Shown: one piece after another, positions 34,005 to 45,001 of the stretch
How positions within the stretch are numbered: the first letter of the stretch is position 1
Layout of the letters: each line of letters starts with the position of its first letter
Assembly (NCBI RefSeq): GCF_027580225.2
Contig: NC_073352.2
Location: forward strand, 33,467,501 to 33,531,500
From: Misgurnus anguillicaudatus
Taxonomy: Eukaryota; Chordata; Actinopteri; Cypriniformes; Cobitidae
DNA: 64,000 bases
Reading direction: 5' to 3'
Notes under the pieces: model-generated
What the model was told of the DNA's origin: nothing
The model's input: only the letters and a program-made list of their open reading frames with translations
The model's database searches: none
Translations under genes and position numbers: made by a program

Positions 34005-35273
34005 AATGGTATAACATGCTAAAACAAAATTGTCTATTTTGTAATGAACCCGACATATACAGGAGGATGGTAGAGAAACTGAGGCAGAAGAGGGAAGGAG
34101 CAATGTTGTAAATGAGCAATGTAAAATCAGACTTTTAGAGATAAAAAACCTAAAAATAAAAATATTAAATGTCATAGAAAGGATCAAAATGTTACTTTCT
34201 AACACATGTTAAAAAATTGTTACAACATTAATTTTATATTTAATGTTTAAACAATGTTTTGGCAGATAGAACCTTATAATTCTTAGCGAAACGTGTTGTT
34301 TTAGAATTAGAAGGTTCTATCTGCATTTGACCCCTTCCAAAAATCAACATTTAGAAATTTGAGAGGATTTTGATATTGTATATTTAGAATGCATTTAGGG
34401 TCCCTGTTATTTTCATGTTTGAAAGAAACTTCTTCCCCATGTAAGTTTTCCTATATGTAATGCAAAAACTTTGAAGCTCAATATCTCAAAACTGCTCAGA
34501 ACGCAGATAGAACCTTATAATTCCAAGGGGACGATATATAAAACTATATTATCAGGGGTGTATAAATCATAATAAACCGTTATGTGTTTATTACCCTAGA
34601 ACGTGACCTTTTTATCTACATATTGAGGGTCCCCTTTCATGGAAGTCGCCATTTTGTGCCGCCATTTTTCTACAGAAGCCCTTAACGGACAATGTTTTTA
34701 CTAAGATGTCTCCGACAGTGACATGTTTGTCTGGTGGTGGCCACTGTAGCTTCTCTGTGTGTTTCAAAAGTGAGGGGTTAGCAGTGGACTAAGCCATTGG
34801 TTGCAATTCGCAACCTCAGCACTAAATGGAGCTAAAATTTACACACTGCACCTTTAACACCCGCCAACCCGCCAAATGCGGGTAGATTTCGGCAAGTGCG
34901 GGTAAGACAGCCAATCCCACTAGCCACTTTGGCAGGTTGAATTTTTTATTGTAGTTTTCTTAAAAGTTATGCGAAATGCCAAACAATGTGTAATATGTCA
35001 CTGGGAAACTACAACTCCCATGAGCACTCCCTGCATCCAGCGGGTAGGCAGGCCTACATTAGGGGTTGAGTTTATTCCACGCCCTCTCGCGCGCGCACGC
35101 ATCAGCGCTGTTTCATTTATCATAGAGAAGATTTTGCGAATGCACAGGACGCAGTCTGAGCACATACACACTTCGGGAAAGATTAAACAACTGGATGGAA
35201 GTGATTGAAGAGATTTACTCTACTTACTTACTTACTTACAAGAGCGGAGAAAAATTCATAGCGCATACCTTAA

Positions 35274-36000
35274 CCCTAGTGCATTTTTCTACCTTTCGTG
35301 TTGTTAGTGGATGAAAACGTCCACTAAATTGAACGGCTATAAAAATGTATCAGATGAATATTTTTTCCAAATTGAAAAATTCAACATCCAACATGGAAAA
35401 ACATCCAACATTCAAAAATGCATGATAAAAAGGTGTCATAGCTCTGCAATCAAAAAATGTGATTATAATGGAAGTCAATGGGGCAAAAACAGCCACTAAC
35501 AATAAAACTAAAAGTGCTTCAAAGCCAATGTTTTTACCAATCTTTGACATGTCCAAGAGTGTGAAAAAGGTAAACAAAAATCCAGTTTACAATCACTTTT
35601 TATATTGAAAATCTGTCACTGTGTATGTGTGTGTTTTTTCCCCAAATCAGTGACACGACTTATGAACTTGGCTATTAAAGAGTTAACATCATGGAATTTT
35701 TGTAAAGATTTGGTAATTTTGATTAATACTGAGGTTGATTAGCAGATTTATGAAAAAAATTGGAAAAAAATTCATCTGATATATTTTTATAGCCGTTGAA
35801 TTTAGTGGATGTTTTCATCTAACAACACGAAAGGGTAGTAAATTTGCTCATGGTAAAAAGCATTTTCTTAAAATATATGTAAATATAAGATTTATCACCA
35901 AAAATCATTCAATTTGCTTAAACAGAGAGAAAGTTGTGGCCAAATTAAGAGTAAAAAAAACCCTCTAGTGGATGAAAACATCCCCAACAACACATAAGGG
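35274..36000. mobile_element. TTAA-flanked foldback element
   Basis: TTAA is at 35270-35273 and 36001-36004; the ends are 'ccctagtg' and 'cataaggg'. The arm 'gtgttgttagtggatgaaaa' (about 35299) pairs with 'ttttcatctaacaacac' (about 35813), and 'ggctataaaaatgtatcaga' pairs with 'tctgatatatttttatagcc'. It is 727 bp and has no coding sequence. A third 'agtggatgaaaacatcc' lies near the right end. Confidence 0.85.
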
Positions 36001-36773
36001 TTAATGCACACGTCCCAGTTTTGTCAGAGTAAACCTGCGAGCAGGGAGGTTCGCACATAATTTATGTACAATAGGATACTTTGGGCAAACAATAATTCCC
36101 TCTCAACATTTGTCATTAAAAGTCTTAAGTCACTTTTAATAGAAACCATGATCAAGCTTATAAAATACAACCTGCATAAACAAGTCAACAGTAAAAATCA
36201 TGTACATGTCTTCACAGTATTTACTGCTGCTGTTAATAAATATTTAAAGTGTTTGTCGAGGGTTTTTGTGTTTATCTTTTTAGTTAATCTTCTACACCCC
36301 AGCGCCACTTTTATATTTATTAGAAGTTAATCTATTTATGCATTACTAGCATGTTTTTCATGCAGCTAAATGTATGATATGATATCCATACTGATATACC
36401 TGCTCTATACCAGCTAATAAATGTTTTATAATCTAATCTAGCTAAATCAAGTAAATCTACTCTTAATTAAAGTCATTTTAAGATGCCAAAGTCAAGTTTA
36501 ATCATATAAAATGTATTTTAATAACAACTAAATTGTGGCCAGTGAAAATGCTGATTAACTTTAGAAAACACATAGCCACTTTGGCTGGTGAGCAAAAAAG
36601 TTAATGTCAAGCCCTGTCTCTGACTTTGAATCACCACGGGTCCTGAAACACAAACCTGGCACAAAAACCGAATCATTTTTAGTCCAATATAAATTCATGC
36701 ACTGATAGTTACACAGTTATTGTGTTAAAGGGGCAACAGTTGGCAGTATCAACAAGCAAATAATATTTGAAGA

Positions 36774-37463
36774 GTTTGGTTCCAAAAGGCAATACATCCA
36801 TTTAGACTAATCTCAGTAAAAACATGTTTTCTATACCGTGAAAGTGACAAGATGAAAATTATTTTCTGTTACAAACTTTATAATAACATTAAAAATTCAA
36901 ATCCATTATTTGATTTTCAAAGATTTATTATAAAAACTGATTCTTTTTTTCCACAAAATGCAATAAATTTATATATATATCAATGTCAATGTGTTAGCAC
37001 GAGAGAGCTTAATGCTGTCGGGAGAACAAGCAACAGCCGATATTTTCCCTTCGGCCGAGTGCCTCTCAAGTAAATTATTCGATTTTGATGGCTTACGTTT
37101 CTTCCACGCCACAGAAAACCATCACAGGTTTATCAATGCCAACAAAAGTATTATTTTGTTTTTGTTTCTTTGTTGATCACAAAGTACAAAGTAGATGAGG
37201 AAAACTAGGATTCAGTGTGTATTCATTGCACCACTATTGTTGTTTACAATGCGTGCGCTGTGATTGGTTGAGTGGATTTATTGCATTCTGCCGAGAAGGA
37301 GGACTGGCGTTTATCGCGTTTTGGAAAAAAAGGAAAAAATATAACAGAATAACACAGCGGATATTGTATTTTGCATAAAATTAATTTACTTTTTAATACT
37401 GACCTGATACAATACTGATTTTGGTTGTAATGGTGTTTATTGTGTTTTGGAACCAAACTCTTC
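36774..37463 (+). mobile_element. Family A/B element, copy B, uninterrupted
   Basis: It has inverted ends 'gagtttggttccaaaa' and 'ttttggaaccaaactc'. It is the complement, in order, of 16173-17950. It shows both empty sites: 'gtgtgtattcattgc' (the GAATACACAG site) and 'gatggcttacgtttcttcc' (the ACTTAA site). No transposase is recognised. Confidence 0.85.
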
Positions 37464-38445
37464 ATGTATTTTATACAATAAGTACCATGATAATACTATG
37501 GTTTTTTGGACAGGTATCGTAGTGTGTTTATACAGTATATTAATCCTTCAGCACCATGGTACACCAACATATCATCACTGTATCACAGTACTACCACTGT
37601 ACATTTCTGTTAAAATGTCACAGAACACCTTTGTTTAGGACAGGACAGTGATTAATGCGATGCAGCTTTTGTTGTTTTGCTCTTTGATATGAGCCTGGTT
37701 GCAGTATGAGCGTAACAGCCGATGAGGTCTCCGGAGACAGAAAGACCACTCAGAGTCAGATTATGCAAACATGCTCCGCATCTCGAGCAGAAGATGTGAC
37801 ACTAATACTTTCAAGGATTTCAGCATGCTGTCCAGGTGCTGGAGGATACAAGAGATGCCGCACAGTGATGTAGAAACAAGTGCAACATAGAGATATTTAT
37901 TATAGAAAGCTCAAGGACAGCTTTGAGATTCCTGTGAAAAAAAGAGAATTTAATGCACTGCCATGTTAAGGGGTATCTGAGAGTTTCCACAACTTAATTT
38001 CTATGATTCACTGAATATGAGCAGGACTTTAAAGTGAACATTCAGAGGCTTGTTGACTTCAAAAACATTTTCAAAGCGCAGATCATGGTAATTTTGTTAA
38101 TGTGATGGCTGGGAGACTTCACAACATTTCTGCAGTGTAGCAGAGCTTTGGCTTTATAAAGTAAATAAATACAGTCATTTCTGGGTTACCCTGGTAAGTT
38201 TACTCTTTGACAATAACTATTATAACCCCGTTTTCTGCTAAGTAACAAACTTGATAGTCACTAAATGCAAAGTACATGAAGATACAGTAAAACAATTACA
38301 TTTAAATGATATCCAACCCCCAAAAAAGCAACTATATACATTTGAATTGAGTCAGATCTAAATCTAAAAATAAAAGTTATTTACACCATTATTTTTTCAT
38401 AAAGACCTATATCGCAAAACATGGGTTCAGAAATATTTACAGTCA
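37464..38445. other. Unassigned sequence
   Basis: 37470-37640 has 'accatggtacacc'-type short palindromes around 'ggtat/atacc'. 37680-38060 looks unique. No gene is supported. Confidence 0.4.
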
Positions 38446-38470
38446 GTTTTAACTCTTTCCCCACCATTAA

Positions 38471-38697
38471 AGGAACAGTATGTAAGAAATTTATATAAAT
38501 TAATCATAAAATGGCCCTGATATGTCACTAGACATTAAGAAATCATTTTCAAATACTTATATCACTGCCCAGGATATTGTCATTTAAAAAAGTGGAGTTG
38601 CAGCCCTCAAATGATGTTTATGTTGTCGTTTTGTGTATTGGCCACCAGTTTTGTGATTGCAATACCAGTTTTGGCCACAATCTTACATACTGTTCCT
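38471..38697. mobile_element. TTAA-flanked MITE with perfect 16-bp ends
   Basis: 'aggaacagtatgtaag' at the left and its exact complement 'cttacatactgttcct' at the right lie between TTAA at 38467-38470 and 38698-38701. It is 227 bp. The Z text on either side ('ccaccatt', 'gagttatctcgtcaatt') is continuous in the copy at 60136-60660. Confidence 0.93.
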
Positions 38698-39195
38698 TTA
38701 AGAGTTATCTCGTCAATTAAGAGAAAACAGTTTTCTTTGTTATCAAAAATTTTAACAGCGCGTCAGTTCTATGCAAACCGCAAGCGCTGTGATTGGTCCA
38801 CCAGAACCAGAATGAAAAACTGCGTCATAGGTATTTCCATTTGCAATGGTGAAAACTAAGATGGGCCAAGCTGATGAGTGATTTAACTCAAACTGAAACA
38901 AAAGTCGCTGTTTATATACTTCCATCACTGCTGGTCATCTCAAATCATACACAAGTTGCTATTTCTTCTTCGTTTGTGGGTTAACTTGCCAAGCTTCTTC
39001 TTCATTGACGGTAGCGCAGTCACTGTGTTTACACGCGTGGATACTGCCTACCAGCGGTTGTGCGTGTGTTTGCACGTTGACGCGTAAGACGACGCAAAAG
39101 TATAAATGAAAACCGATGCGGAACCTACGCCGTCCGGTCTACGCCGTAGGAACTATAACGAGCCCTTAAATCTGATCTCTACGGAGCCCCTAAGG

Positions 39196-40218
39196 TAAGG
39201 TGACCAGACGTCCCCGTTTTACAGCATTTCCAAAACAACCAGCAAATACACTGAAAAACCCGATCAACATAGCGTTTGTAGTACCAGACCGGAGCAATCA
39301 TGTAATGATTATTTTCACCAGCAGAGGGGGCCGCGAGCTACTTATTACTTGCGCACGCCATTGATTTAGCGATGAAGAATTTACAACGAGACATGTGAGA
39401 AAGCATCATTATCATCAATCAAGTTGTCATAAGATATGAAAACAGTTAAAGTTATGGGGGCTTAAGGTACTAACTACTCATGTTAAATTAAAATAATAAA
39501 CCAACGAAGTGAACTGATCACAGTATGCTATGGAGCATTTGTTTTGTGTAGGCTAAATATGTTTACATTTTGCATGATTCCTTCTGTTCTTCACGTTTAC
39601 AATGTTATGGAATCAGCTAAAGTAGTACCTTAGAAGTCATTTTTGATGAGGTATGTCTCTTGTGTAAAAAACGGGAGAAAATAGATTTTTAGGCTACAGA
39701 AATTGTCCAATTAATTGAATTAGAAACACTGCAAAAAAATGACTTTCTTATTAGTATTTTTCTCTTGTTTTCAGTACAAATACAAAAAAAGATGCATTTT
39801 CTTGATGGGCAAAATGACCTAAGAATATAAGTCTAATTTTCAGACCAAAATATCAAATTTGTGCTTAAAACAAGCAAAAAAAAATCTAACACTTCTTAAT
39901 TCAAGAAAAATATTTTTTTGCATGTTTTAAGCACAAATTCACTTAAATTTATTTTTTGTCTCAAAGCTAGATTTTTCTCAAAGCTAGAAAATGCATCTTG
40001 TTTTAAGATTTTTTAGATATTTGTACTGAAAATAAGACAAAAATACTATTAGGTAAGAAGAAAGTCATTTTTTGCAGTGAACCCACAACAATAAAAAAAG
40101 AAAACTTTTTGTCCCCATTTTTTAATTCATAGATAACAACAAATGAGATTTTAATGATATTTTCACCATTAAACTAGGAAATGTCCCCGGATTTCATTTA
40201 AAAAATCTGGTCACCTTA
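39196..40218. mobile_element. hAT-type element inside family X
   Basis: Inverted ends 'taaggtgaccaga' and 'tctggtcacctta' are perfect over 13 bases. The 8-bp duplication CCCTAAGG is at 39188-39195 and 40219-40226. The X copy at 19976 shows the empty site. It is 1,023 bp, has no transposase frame and contains its own foldback insertion. Confidence 0.93.
39727..40079. mobile_element. Foldback MITE inside the hAT element
   Basis: The left end 'cactgcaaaaaaatgacttt' pairs with a right end closing 'tttttgcagtg'. The arms continue as 'ttattagtatttttctcttg' against 'gacaaaaatactattagg', then 'ttcagtacaaatac' against 'tatttgtactgaaa'. It is the innermost layer of the 38446-40663 stack. Confidence 0.85.
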
Positions 40219-40663
40219 CCCTAAGGGGACATGGAGCAAAAATTAAATAAAGTTTCGTTTCGCGTGCACGTGAAACTTAAAAAAAAAAAAATCTGCACAT
40301 GAAGGTTTCACATGAGCACATGAAAATAAAATTTAGATATTTTACTCCAATGTCACCTTAGGGGCTCAATAGATCTCTAACAAAATTCCTTCCCAAAAAT
40401 GCAGTTATTTCACCTTTTTGCTAAAAAAATATATTTTTAAAGAAAAATACCCATATTTAAGAGTTTATAAGTAGAGAAAAAACACGTTTTTTCCTGTTTT
40501 GTTTGTTTATTGTTTGTTTGAAAGCAGAGTGTCTGTTCTTTCATTTGATATATTTGAATGTTTATATATTTATAGAAGAAAATTTCCTAGAAGGCATTTT
40601 GTACTCTTTTGTAAAAATGCTGGCGGGCAACTTAAAAAAAGTGGCTGGTGGGAAATGAGTTAA

Positions 40664-41869
40664 GTGTGACATCAACTGTACCATAATTTTTGTTTCTTAA
40701 GCTCAAATTTCACTTATAACTCCTTTTTCCAGGATTTTTCAGCTACTTCGCAGTTACACAGGTTGGCAAACACCTCATGTGACTGTAGAGCCCCACCTCC
40801 AGTAAGTCTTAATCGATTGATGATTGGTTCTTTTAACTGAAAGGTGCGACTCCAGAGCGGCTATATTAAAGCTTTTGTGGATGTTTAAGGTTCTTTATTG
40901 AACCACAAAGCCTGACAAAGAACATTTAGGAGTTTTAGGAACTTTTGTTTGGTGTATGTATGCTCATGCAAACTTTCGAGACGGACTCTAAACAGCTGCC
41001 AGCCCTTTTGTTTGTTTTCTCTCAGTATTGACACAGTGTGGATCGATAGATCATTTGAGCTTCAATTGCCTAAAAATAATTAAAATTCCTCATGCTTGCC
41101 TTATTAAAGAGATCATTAACCAATTATTGTGAAAGACTTCAAACTCCCAGATGTCAAAAACAACAGATCTATACCAACTCTTTAGACTTCAGCAAGGCAT
41201 TGCCTGCAAACCTTTGGCACCTTCGCATAGCTCTTTAAAACACAGCACGCTGTAAGCAAAGTCTTAGCTTCAGTTAATAATGCCAATCGATAATGTTCAT
41301 GAGTAAGAGTGTCAGTATCTTGACTAAGCCCCAAAGTCCCGGTACAAAAACCTTAGTGCTGCGTCAGGATTGTATACTGAATGCAAAATGAATAGCTCCG
41401 GTTTAACGTCTGCTTTGGCATAATCCAGCATACTTGAAATTCATGCAATTAAAGTCTCCTAGGTGAGTCAGTTCAATTGGCCATCTTGGTAACCCTTCCA
41501 GGAAGCTATTTTTTTCTAAAATTATGTAAACAACAATACTGTCCCACTAAAGCAAACCCAGTTCGAGTGTTATTTTGGTAAATTCTCCTATTTAGCTGTT
41601 TGATATATCAAACTCTGTGTTTATATTCAATACAGAGTTAGATATATAGAGTTCTCACATGACTTAATAATTTAGCTTGTTTTTAATCTCCACATTCTTA
41701 CAGTATATTGACTATTTTGTGTATATTGAGGAATTTAGGCAGAAAGTTTGACAGAAATATAGCGGACAACTCTAACGGTACAATCACACAGGACTGAAGC
41801 GTTAGCGCTTGACGGAAGGCTTGTCTGAAGCGTGGCCAACAGCCAATCACAGTGGCTGCTACACACCAT
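40664..41869. other. Unassigned, largely unique sequence
   Basis: No frame longer than a few dozen codons fits a known protein, and no transposon ends are visible. It may be one of the few original host stretches in the window. Confidence 0.4.
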
Positions 41870-42430
41870 AGACTGCCATAGACTGTAAAAAAGATGGACG
41901 TAGTGACGTCACCCATAGGCTTCTGAAGATCGTTTTTGAAGCTTAGAGTAGGCGTTGCCTGCCGTCGCCATCTTGGCCACGCATCACTTGCGGATATCCG
42001 AAAATGGGTAAAGAGGCGGATGTGGGTGAAGCTGAGGTGACTGGTTGCTGAAACCACGCCCGCCTAACTCGACTCTAGTGAAGGCAGTGGCTGTTCAACC
42101 GCCACTCAAGTGGCCACGCCCTTAATTATGCAGAAGTTTAAGGCTTAATATCATTTAAACGGATGAGTTACAAAAAAATTCAGCCCACTCACAGTTGTCA
42201 TGAAGGGCAAAATTAGCTATACAGACCAAAAACACTTTGTACCAGGCTGTAAACATATTATTTTCTACTGTAAAGTTGGCCATTTTAACATGGAGGTCTA
42301 TGGGAATTGACCCCCTTTTGGAGCCTCTAGCGGCCAGTCGATGAATTGCAGTTTAAGTCACTTCCGTATTCACTTCATCAGAGAGATCGGAAGGTTGCCG
42401 GAAGGGCGCAGACGGACCCACAATTCAATT
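41870..42430. repeat. Dispersed fish repeat ('agactgtaaaaaagatggac')
   Basis: It contains 'gactgtaaaaaagatggacg', 'gtcgccatcttggccacg', 'catggaggtctatgggaatt' and 'tggagcctctagcggcc', which I recognise as parts of a dispersed fish repeat. A related piece is at 10340-10565. The 119-codon minus frame (41698-42057) overlaps it and is not treated as a gene. Confidence 0.55.
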
Positions 42431-42449
42431 CACCAATGCATGATGTCAC

Positions 42450-43264
42450 AGGGGTGGGCGATAAACCAGTAGACATAATTAACCGTTAGAAATTAGTCAA
42501 CCGGTAGAGATTTTGGACTATCGTTTCTATCGAGGTTACGCGCCCACGTCACGCTCCTGTGCACGTGGTCGCGAAAACGTAACGTTTGTACATGTATTTA
42601 AGCACTGCAGTTTTAAAACAAGTTATTTTAAGCCATTGAAACACAGACAACAGATCTGTATGCGTGCGTTCTTTCTGTGTGTCAGGAGCGCGCAAGTCGC
42701 GCGACCGCTGCTCATTAAGCTCTTGAGCATTTTTCCGCTTTATTGGCCTTAAATAGACATACGCGTCAAAATTCCCGTCTTTGCAAACATCCTCATAAAC
42801 ACGACCAGTTCGGTCTTAAGAGAAAGTAAACAGCTAAAAGAGAAAGCACATGTGTGACAGTGTATTGGATCCGGACTTTGGTCTTAAAGGGGAAGTTACC
42901 TAATTTAACTCCTGTCTGTCACACATGTTAATCAAACAGCATTGAAAGAAAATCTCTCACTGCTCCTGATTAAATCACTTTTCTACCTTAAATAAAAATA
43001 TATAGGCCTATACATACATGCAAAATTATTTATTATCATTCTTATATCATTAACTGTTTATCTTCAGAGAGCTTAAGTTTTGTTTATTTTTATCTTCTTT
43101 CTATGCTTGTATATGGTTTTTGTGAGAATTATTAACATTTCTATGGTATTAAAGATTTAAACCTGATAAAAACATAAAAAAAACTCTACCGTGATACATA
43201 TCGTTATCATGATATAAAATTAATCCTATCGTGATAGAGGATTTTGGTCATATCGCCCACCCCT
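42450..43264. mobile_element. hAT-type element ('aggggtgggcgata' ends)
   Basis: 'aggggtgggcgat' at the left matches 'atcgcccacccct' at the right. The flanks gatgtcac (42442-42449) and aatgtcac (43265-43272) form an 8-bp duplication with one mismatch. It is 815 bp with no transposase. The inside has CpG-rich text at 42540-42720. Confidence 0.85.
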
Positions 43265-43454
43265 AATGTCACACATTAAAAGTGAATGGGAAACGTTAAC
43301 ACTTATGCCTCGCGTGAATGTCCTGTAAGGGGCTGTTTACACAACACCATTTTCAACAAAAAAAAATCGAAAAACATTTCCGTGTTGTGGCTGCTCAGTT
43401 ACCTCATTATAGATTTTTTGGCCTGAAAGTGCAAACTTTTGAAAACGTTTATTT

Positions 43455-43778
43455 TAGGGCTGTCAAAAGATTAATCGCGATTAATCGCATCCAAAATAAA
43501 AGTTTGTGTTTACATAACATATGTGTGTGAGTACTGTGTGTAAATATGTATATATAAATACACACACATTCATGTATATATTTAAGAAATATTTCCATTT
43601 ATATACTGTATATAAATATTTTATATATAAATATAACCAATTTTTCTTAAATATATTCATGATTGTGTGTGTTTTTATATATAAATAATAATTATACACA
43701 GTACACACACATATGTTATGTAAACACAAACTTTTATTTTGGATGGGATTAATTGTGGTTAATCTTTTGACAGCCGTA
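43455..43778. mobile_element. hAT-type foldback MITE with perfect 8-bp duplication
   Basis: Ends 'tagggctgtcaaaagattaa' and 'ttaatcttttgacagccgta' lie between GTTTATTT at 43447-43454 and 43779-43786. The arms pair almost along their whole length ('aaaataaaagtttgtgttta' against 'taaacacaaacttttatttt'), so the 324-bp unit is nearly one hairpin with TA/CA-rich inner text. The small frames here are shadows. Confidence 0.94.
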
Positions 43779-43786
43779 GTTTATTT

Positions 43787-44269
43787 TGGAGACAATATTG
43801 TTATCATTTTGCATCTCTGTCTAAACTACTGTACAAAACCACAAATTTGTGAAAGCCATGCATCACGCACAAACGTATTACGTGTTAAGACCAAGGCCAA
43901 TTTCCGGTCTGGTATCTAGCACTTAGTTATTCTCATGGATTAGTGTAAATGGCGATCATTTTGACAATGTTGTTTGCAAGTTGTCAAAACCACAAAGGAG
44001 AAATGTTTTAGTTTTTTGTACATCTACTGTATCTGGTCCAAAATTATTTACACTTAATTTACACTATCACCCCCCAAAATGTTTTATAAAATTTAATATT
44101 CACATATTTCATATTTTTCAAATATGACAAACATGGGCAAGTCTTATATCAAATGAAAGCTCTTACTCTCATGCAGAGGTGTACACACAAAAGTTTGGTA
44201 TCATTTTACAGCAAACCCTTTGAAATTACATTTTTGGGAGAAGTATCCCTTTAATGTCATATACCCTAT
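43787..44269. other. Unassigned AT-rich sequence, repeat-like at 44080-44255
   Basis: 44080-44255 ('ttatatcaaatgaaagctct', 'agaagtatccctttaa') ends in a TTAA and reads like a MITE half, but I did not find its partner end. Confidence 0.4.
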
Positions 44270-44575
44270 AACTATTTAACCTCCTAAGACCGGGTGTGTC
44301 CACATACATGGACATCACATTTTTTGTTGTTTGCCCCATAATATTTAATTCTGTGTAACTGGAACCTGTTGTACACAAACGTGGAAAATTACACTGCTTC
44401 ATGATCAAAGAAAAATATTTGGTGGTATATTTATTGGTTCTTCCTAACCCCAAATAGCTGAAAGAAATCAGAAAAAAGACAAACCAAAGCTCGGATCTTA
44501 GGGGGAATACTTTTCCCACATTTTTCCTATGGATTTGTATCATAAATGATGCTTGTTGTGTCTTTAAGAGGAAAT
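44270..44575. repeat. Partial repeat starting 'ttaacctcctaagaccgg'
   Basis: 'ttaacctcctaagaccgggt' then 'gtgtccacatacatggacat' is a start I know from a dispersed fish repeat. The right end is unresolved. The 105-codon minus frame is a shadow. Confidence 0.5.
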
Positions 44576-44928
44576 TAAAACGTGTAGCTTGTTGTCAGAT
44601 GCCCCTTGAAGTAGACACTATAGATATTGTCACACACGTGTTAAGATATAAATATAGGATTGTGTGTGTGTGTGTGTATCTACTGTAATAAATAACAGGC
44701 AGTAATGTGAGGGGGTAGATAAATGATAATAGTCACCAGCATATGGATAGATAAATTAATGGTGGAGAAGACAAGGTGACAAGGTGATGAGTAAAGAGAA
44801 AAACAGAAAGTGGGAGGCAGTAAATGTGCTCGGTAGAGATTATGGGTTCCACTTGAATGGACTGATGTTCAGATAAACCAGAGAGGATGTATGGATGGAG
44901 AGATAACTGGATGGATCAATGACTGAAC

Positions 44929-44931
<3 letters not shown>

Positions 44932-44998
<67 letters not shown>
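44932..44998. repeat. (CA)n microsatellite
   Basis: More than 30 CA dinucleotides in a row, followed by a short GA run. Confidence 0.97.

Positions 44999-45001
<3 letters not shown>

Larger units (their letters stand above)
32215..34534. mobile_element. TA-flanked element with subterminal repeats
   Basis: It has perfect inverted ends of about 30 bases beginning 'tcgtccccttggaattataa', flanked by TA (32213-32214 and 34535-34536; ATAT also fits). The motif 'aaggttctatct' recurs near both ends: about 32231, 32364 and 32410 forward; 34264 reverse; 34313 forward; and at the right terminus reverse. No transposase frame is visible. It carries further insertions at 32475-32700, 32835-33503 and 33774-34004. 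Confidence 0.88.
32162..34853. mobile_element. TTAA MITE, second copy, split by a larger element
   Basis: It has the same 'aggtgcagtgtgtaa' ends as 11814-12182, with TTAA at 32158-32161 and 34854-34857. Its body breaks after 'gcaaaataata' at 32214 and resumes at 34535 with 'tatataaaactatattatca'. The intact sister reads straight across. Confidence 0.92.
32146..36616. mobile_element. hAT-type element carrying a multi-level insertion stack
   Basis: The ends 'cagggtttgacattaa' and 'ttaatgtcaagccctg' are inverted with one mismatch. The perfect 8-bp duplication TCTCTGAC is at 32138-32145 and 36617-36624. Its own sequence is split by a TTAA MITE (32162-34853) and a second TTAA element (35274-36000). 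The segment 34858-35269 is GC-richer with CpGs and may be a former promoter or 5' end. No transposase frame remains. Confidence 0.92.
39182..40371. mobile_element. Family X element with 8-bp duplication, split by a hAT element
   Basis: Ends 'cggagcccctaagg' and 'ccttaggggctc' lie between GATCTCTA at 39174-39181 and 40372-40379. The Z copies at 9421-9480 and 31040 keep the empty site ('gttagagatcag', complement). Its own sequence, without the insert, is only about 160 bp and includes 'gtttcgtttcgcgtgcacgt'. An 8-bp duplication suggests the hAT superfamily. Confidence 0.88.
38446..40663 (-). mobile_element. Family Z element broken by several nested insertions
   Basis: Z pieces in minus order are: 'ttaactctttccccaccatt' (38449-38470); 'gagttatctcgtcaatt' onward (38702 to about 38735); 'aaatctgatctct' (about 39168-39180); and 'aacaaaattccttcccaaaa' to 'aaatgagttaa' (40380-40663). 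Between them lie a TTAA MITE, an unassigned stretch of about 0.4 kb with CpG-rich 'gcgtaagacgacgca' text, and the X/hAT stack. Confidence 0.82.

Noticed and set aside
41698..42057. 119-codon minus frame
   Set aside because: Overlaps a dispersed fish repeat and has no domain.
42450..43264. Considered as a promoter CpG island because of CpG-rich text at 42540-42720
   Set aside because: It lies inside an element with matching inverted ends and an 8-bp duplication, so the CpGs belong to the transposon.
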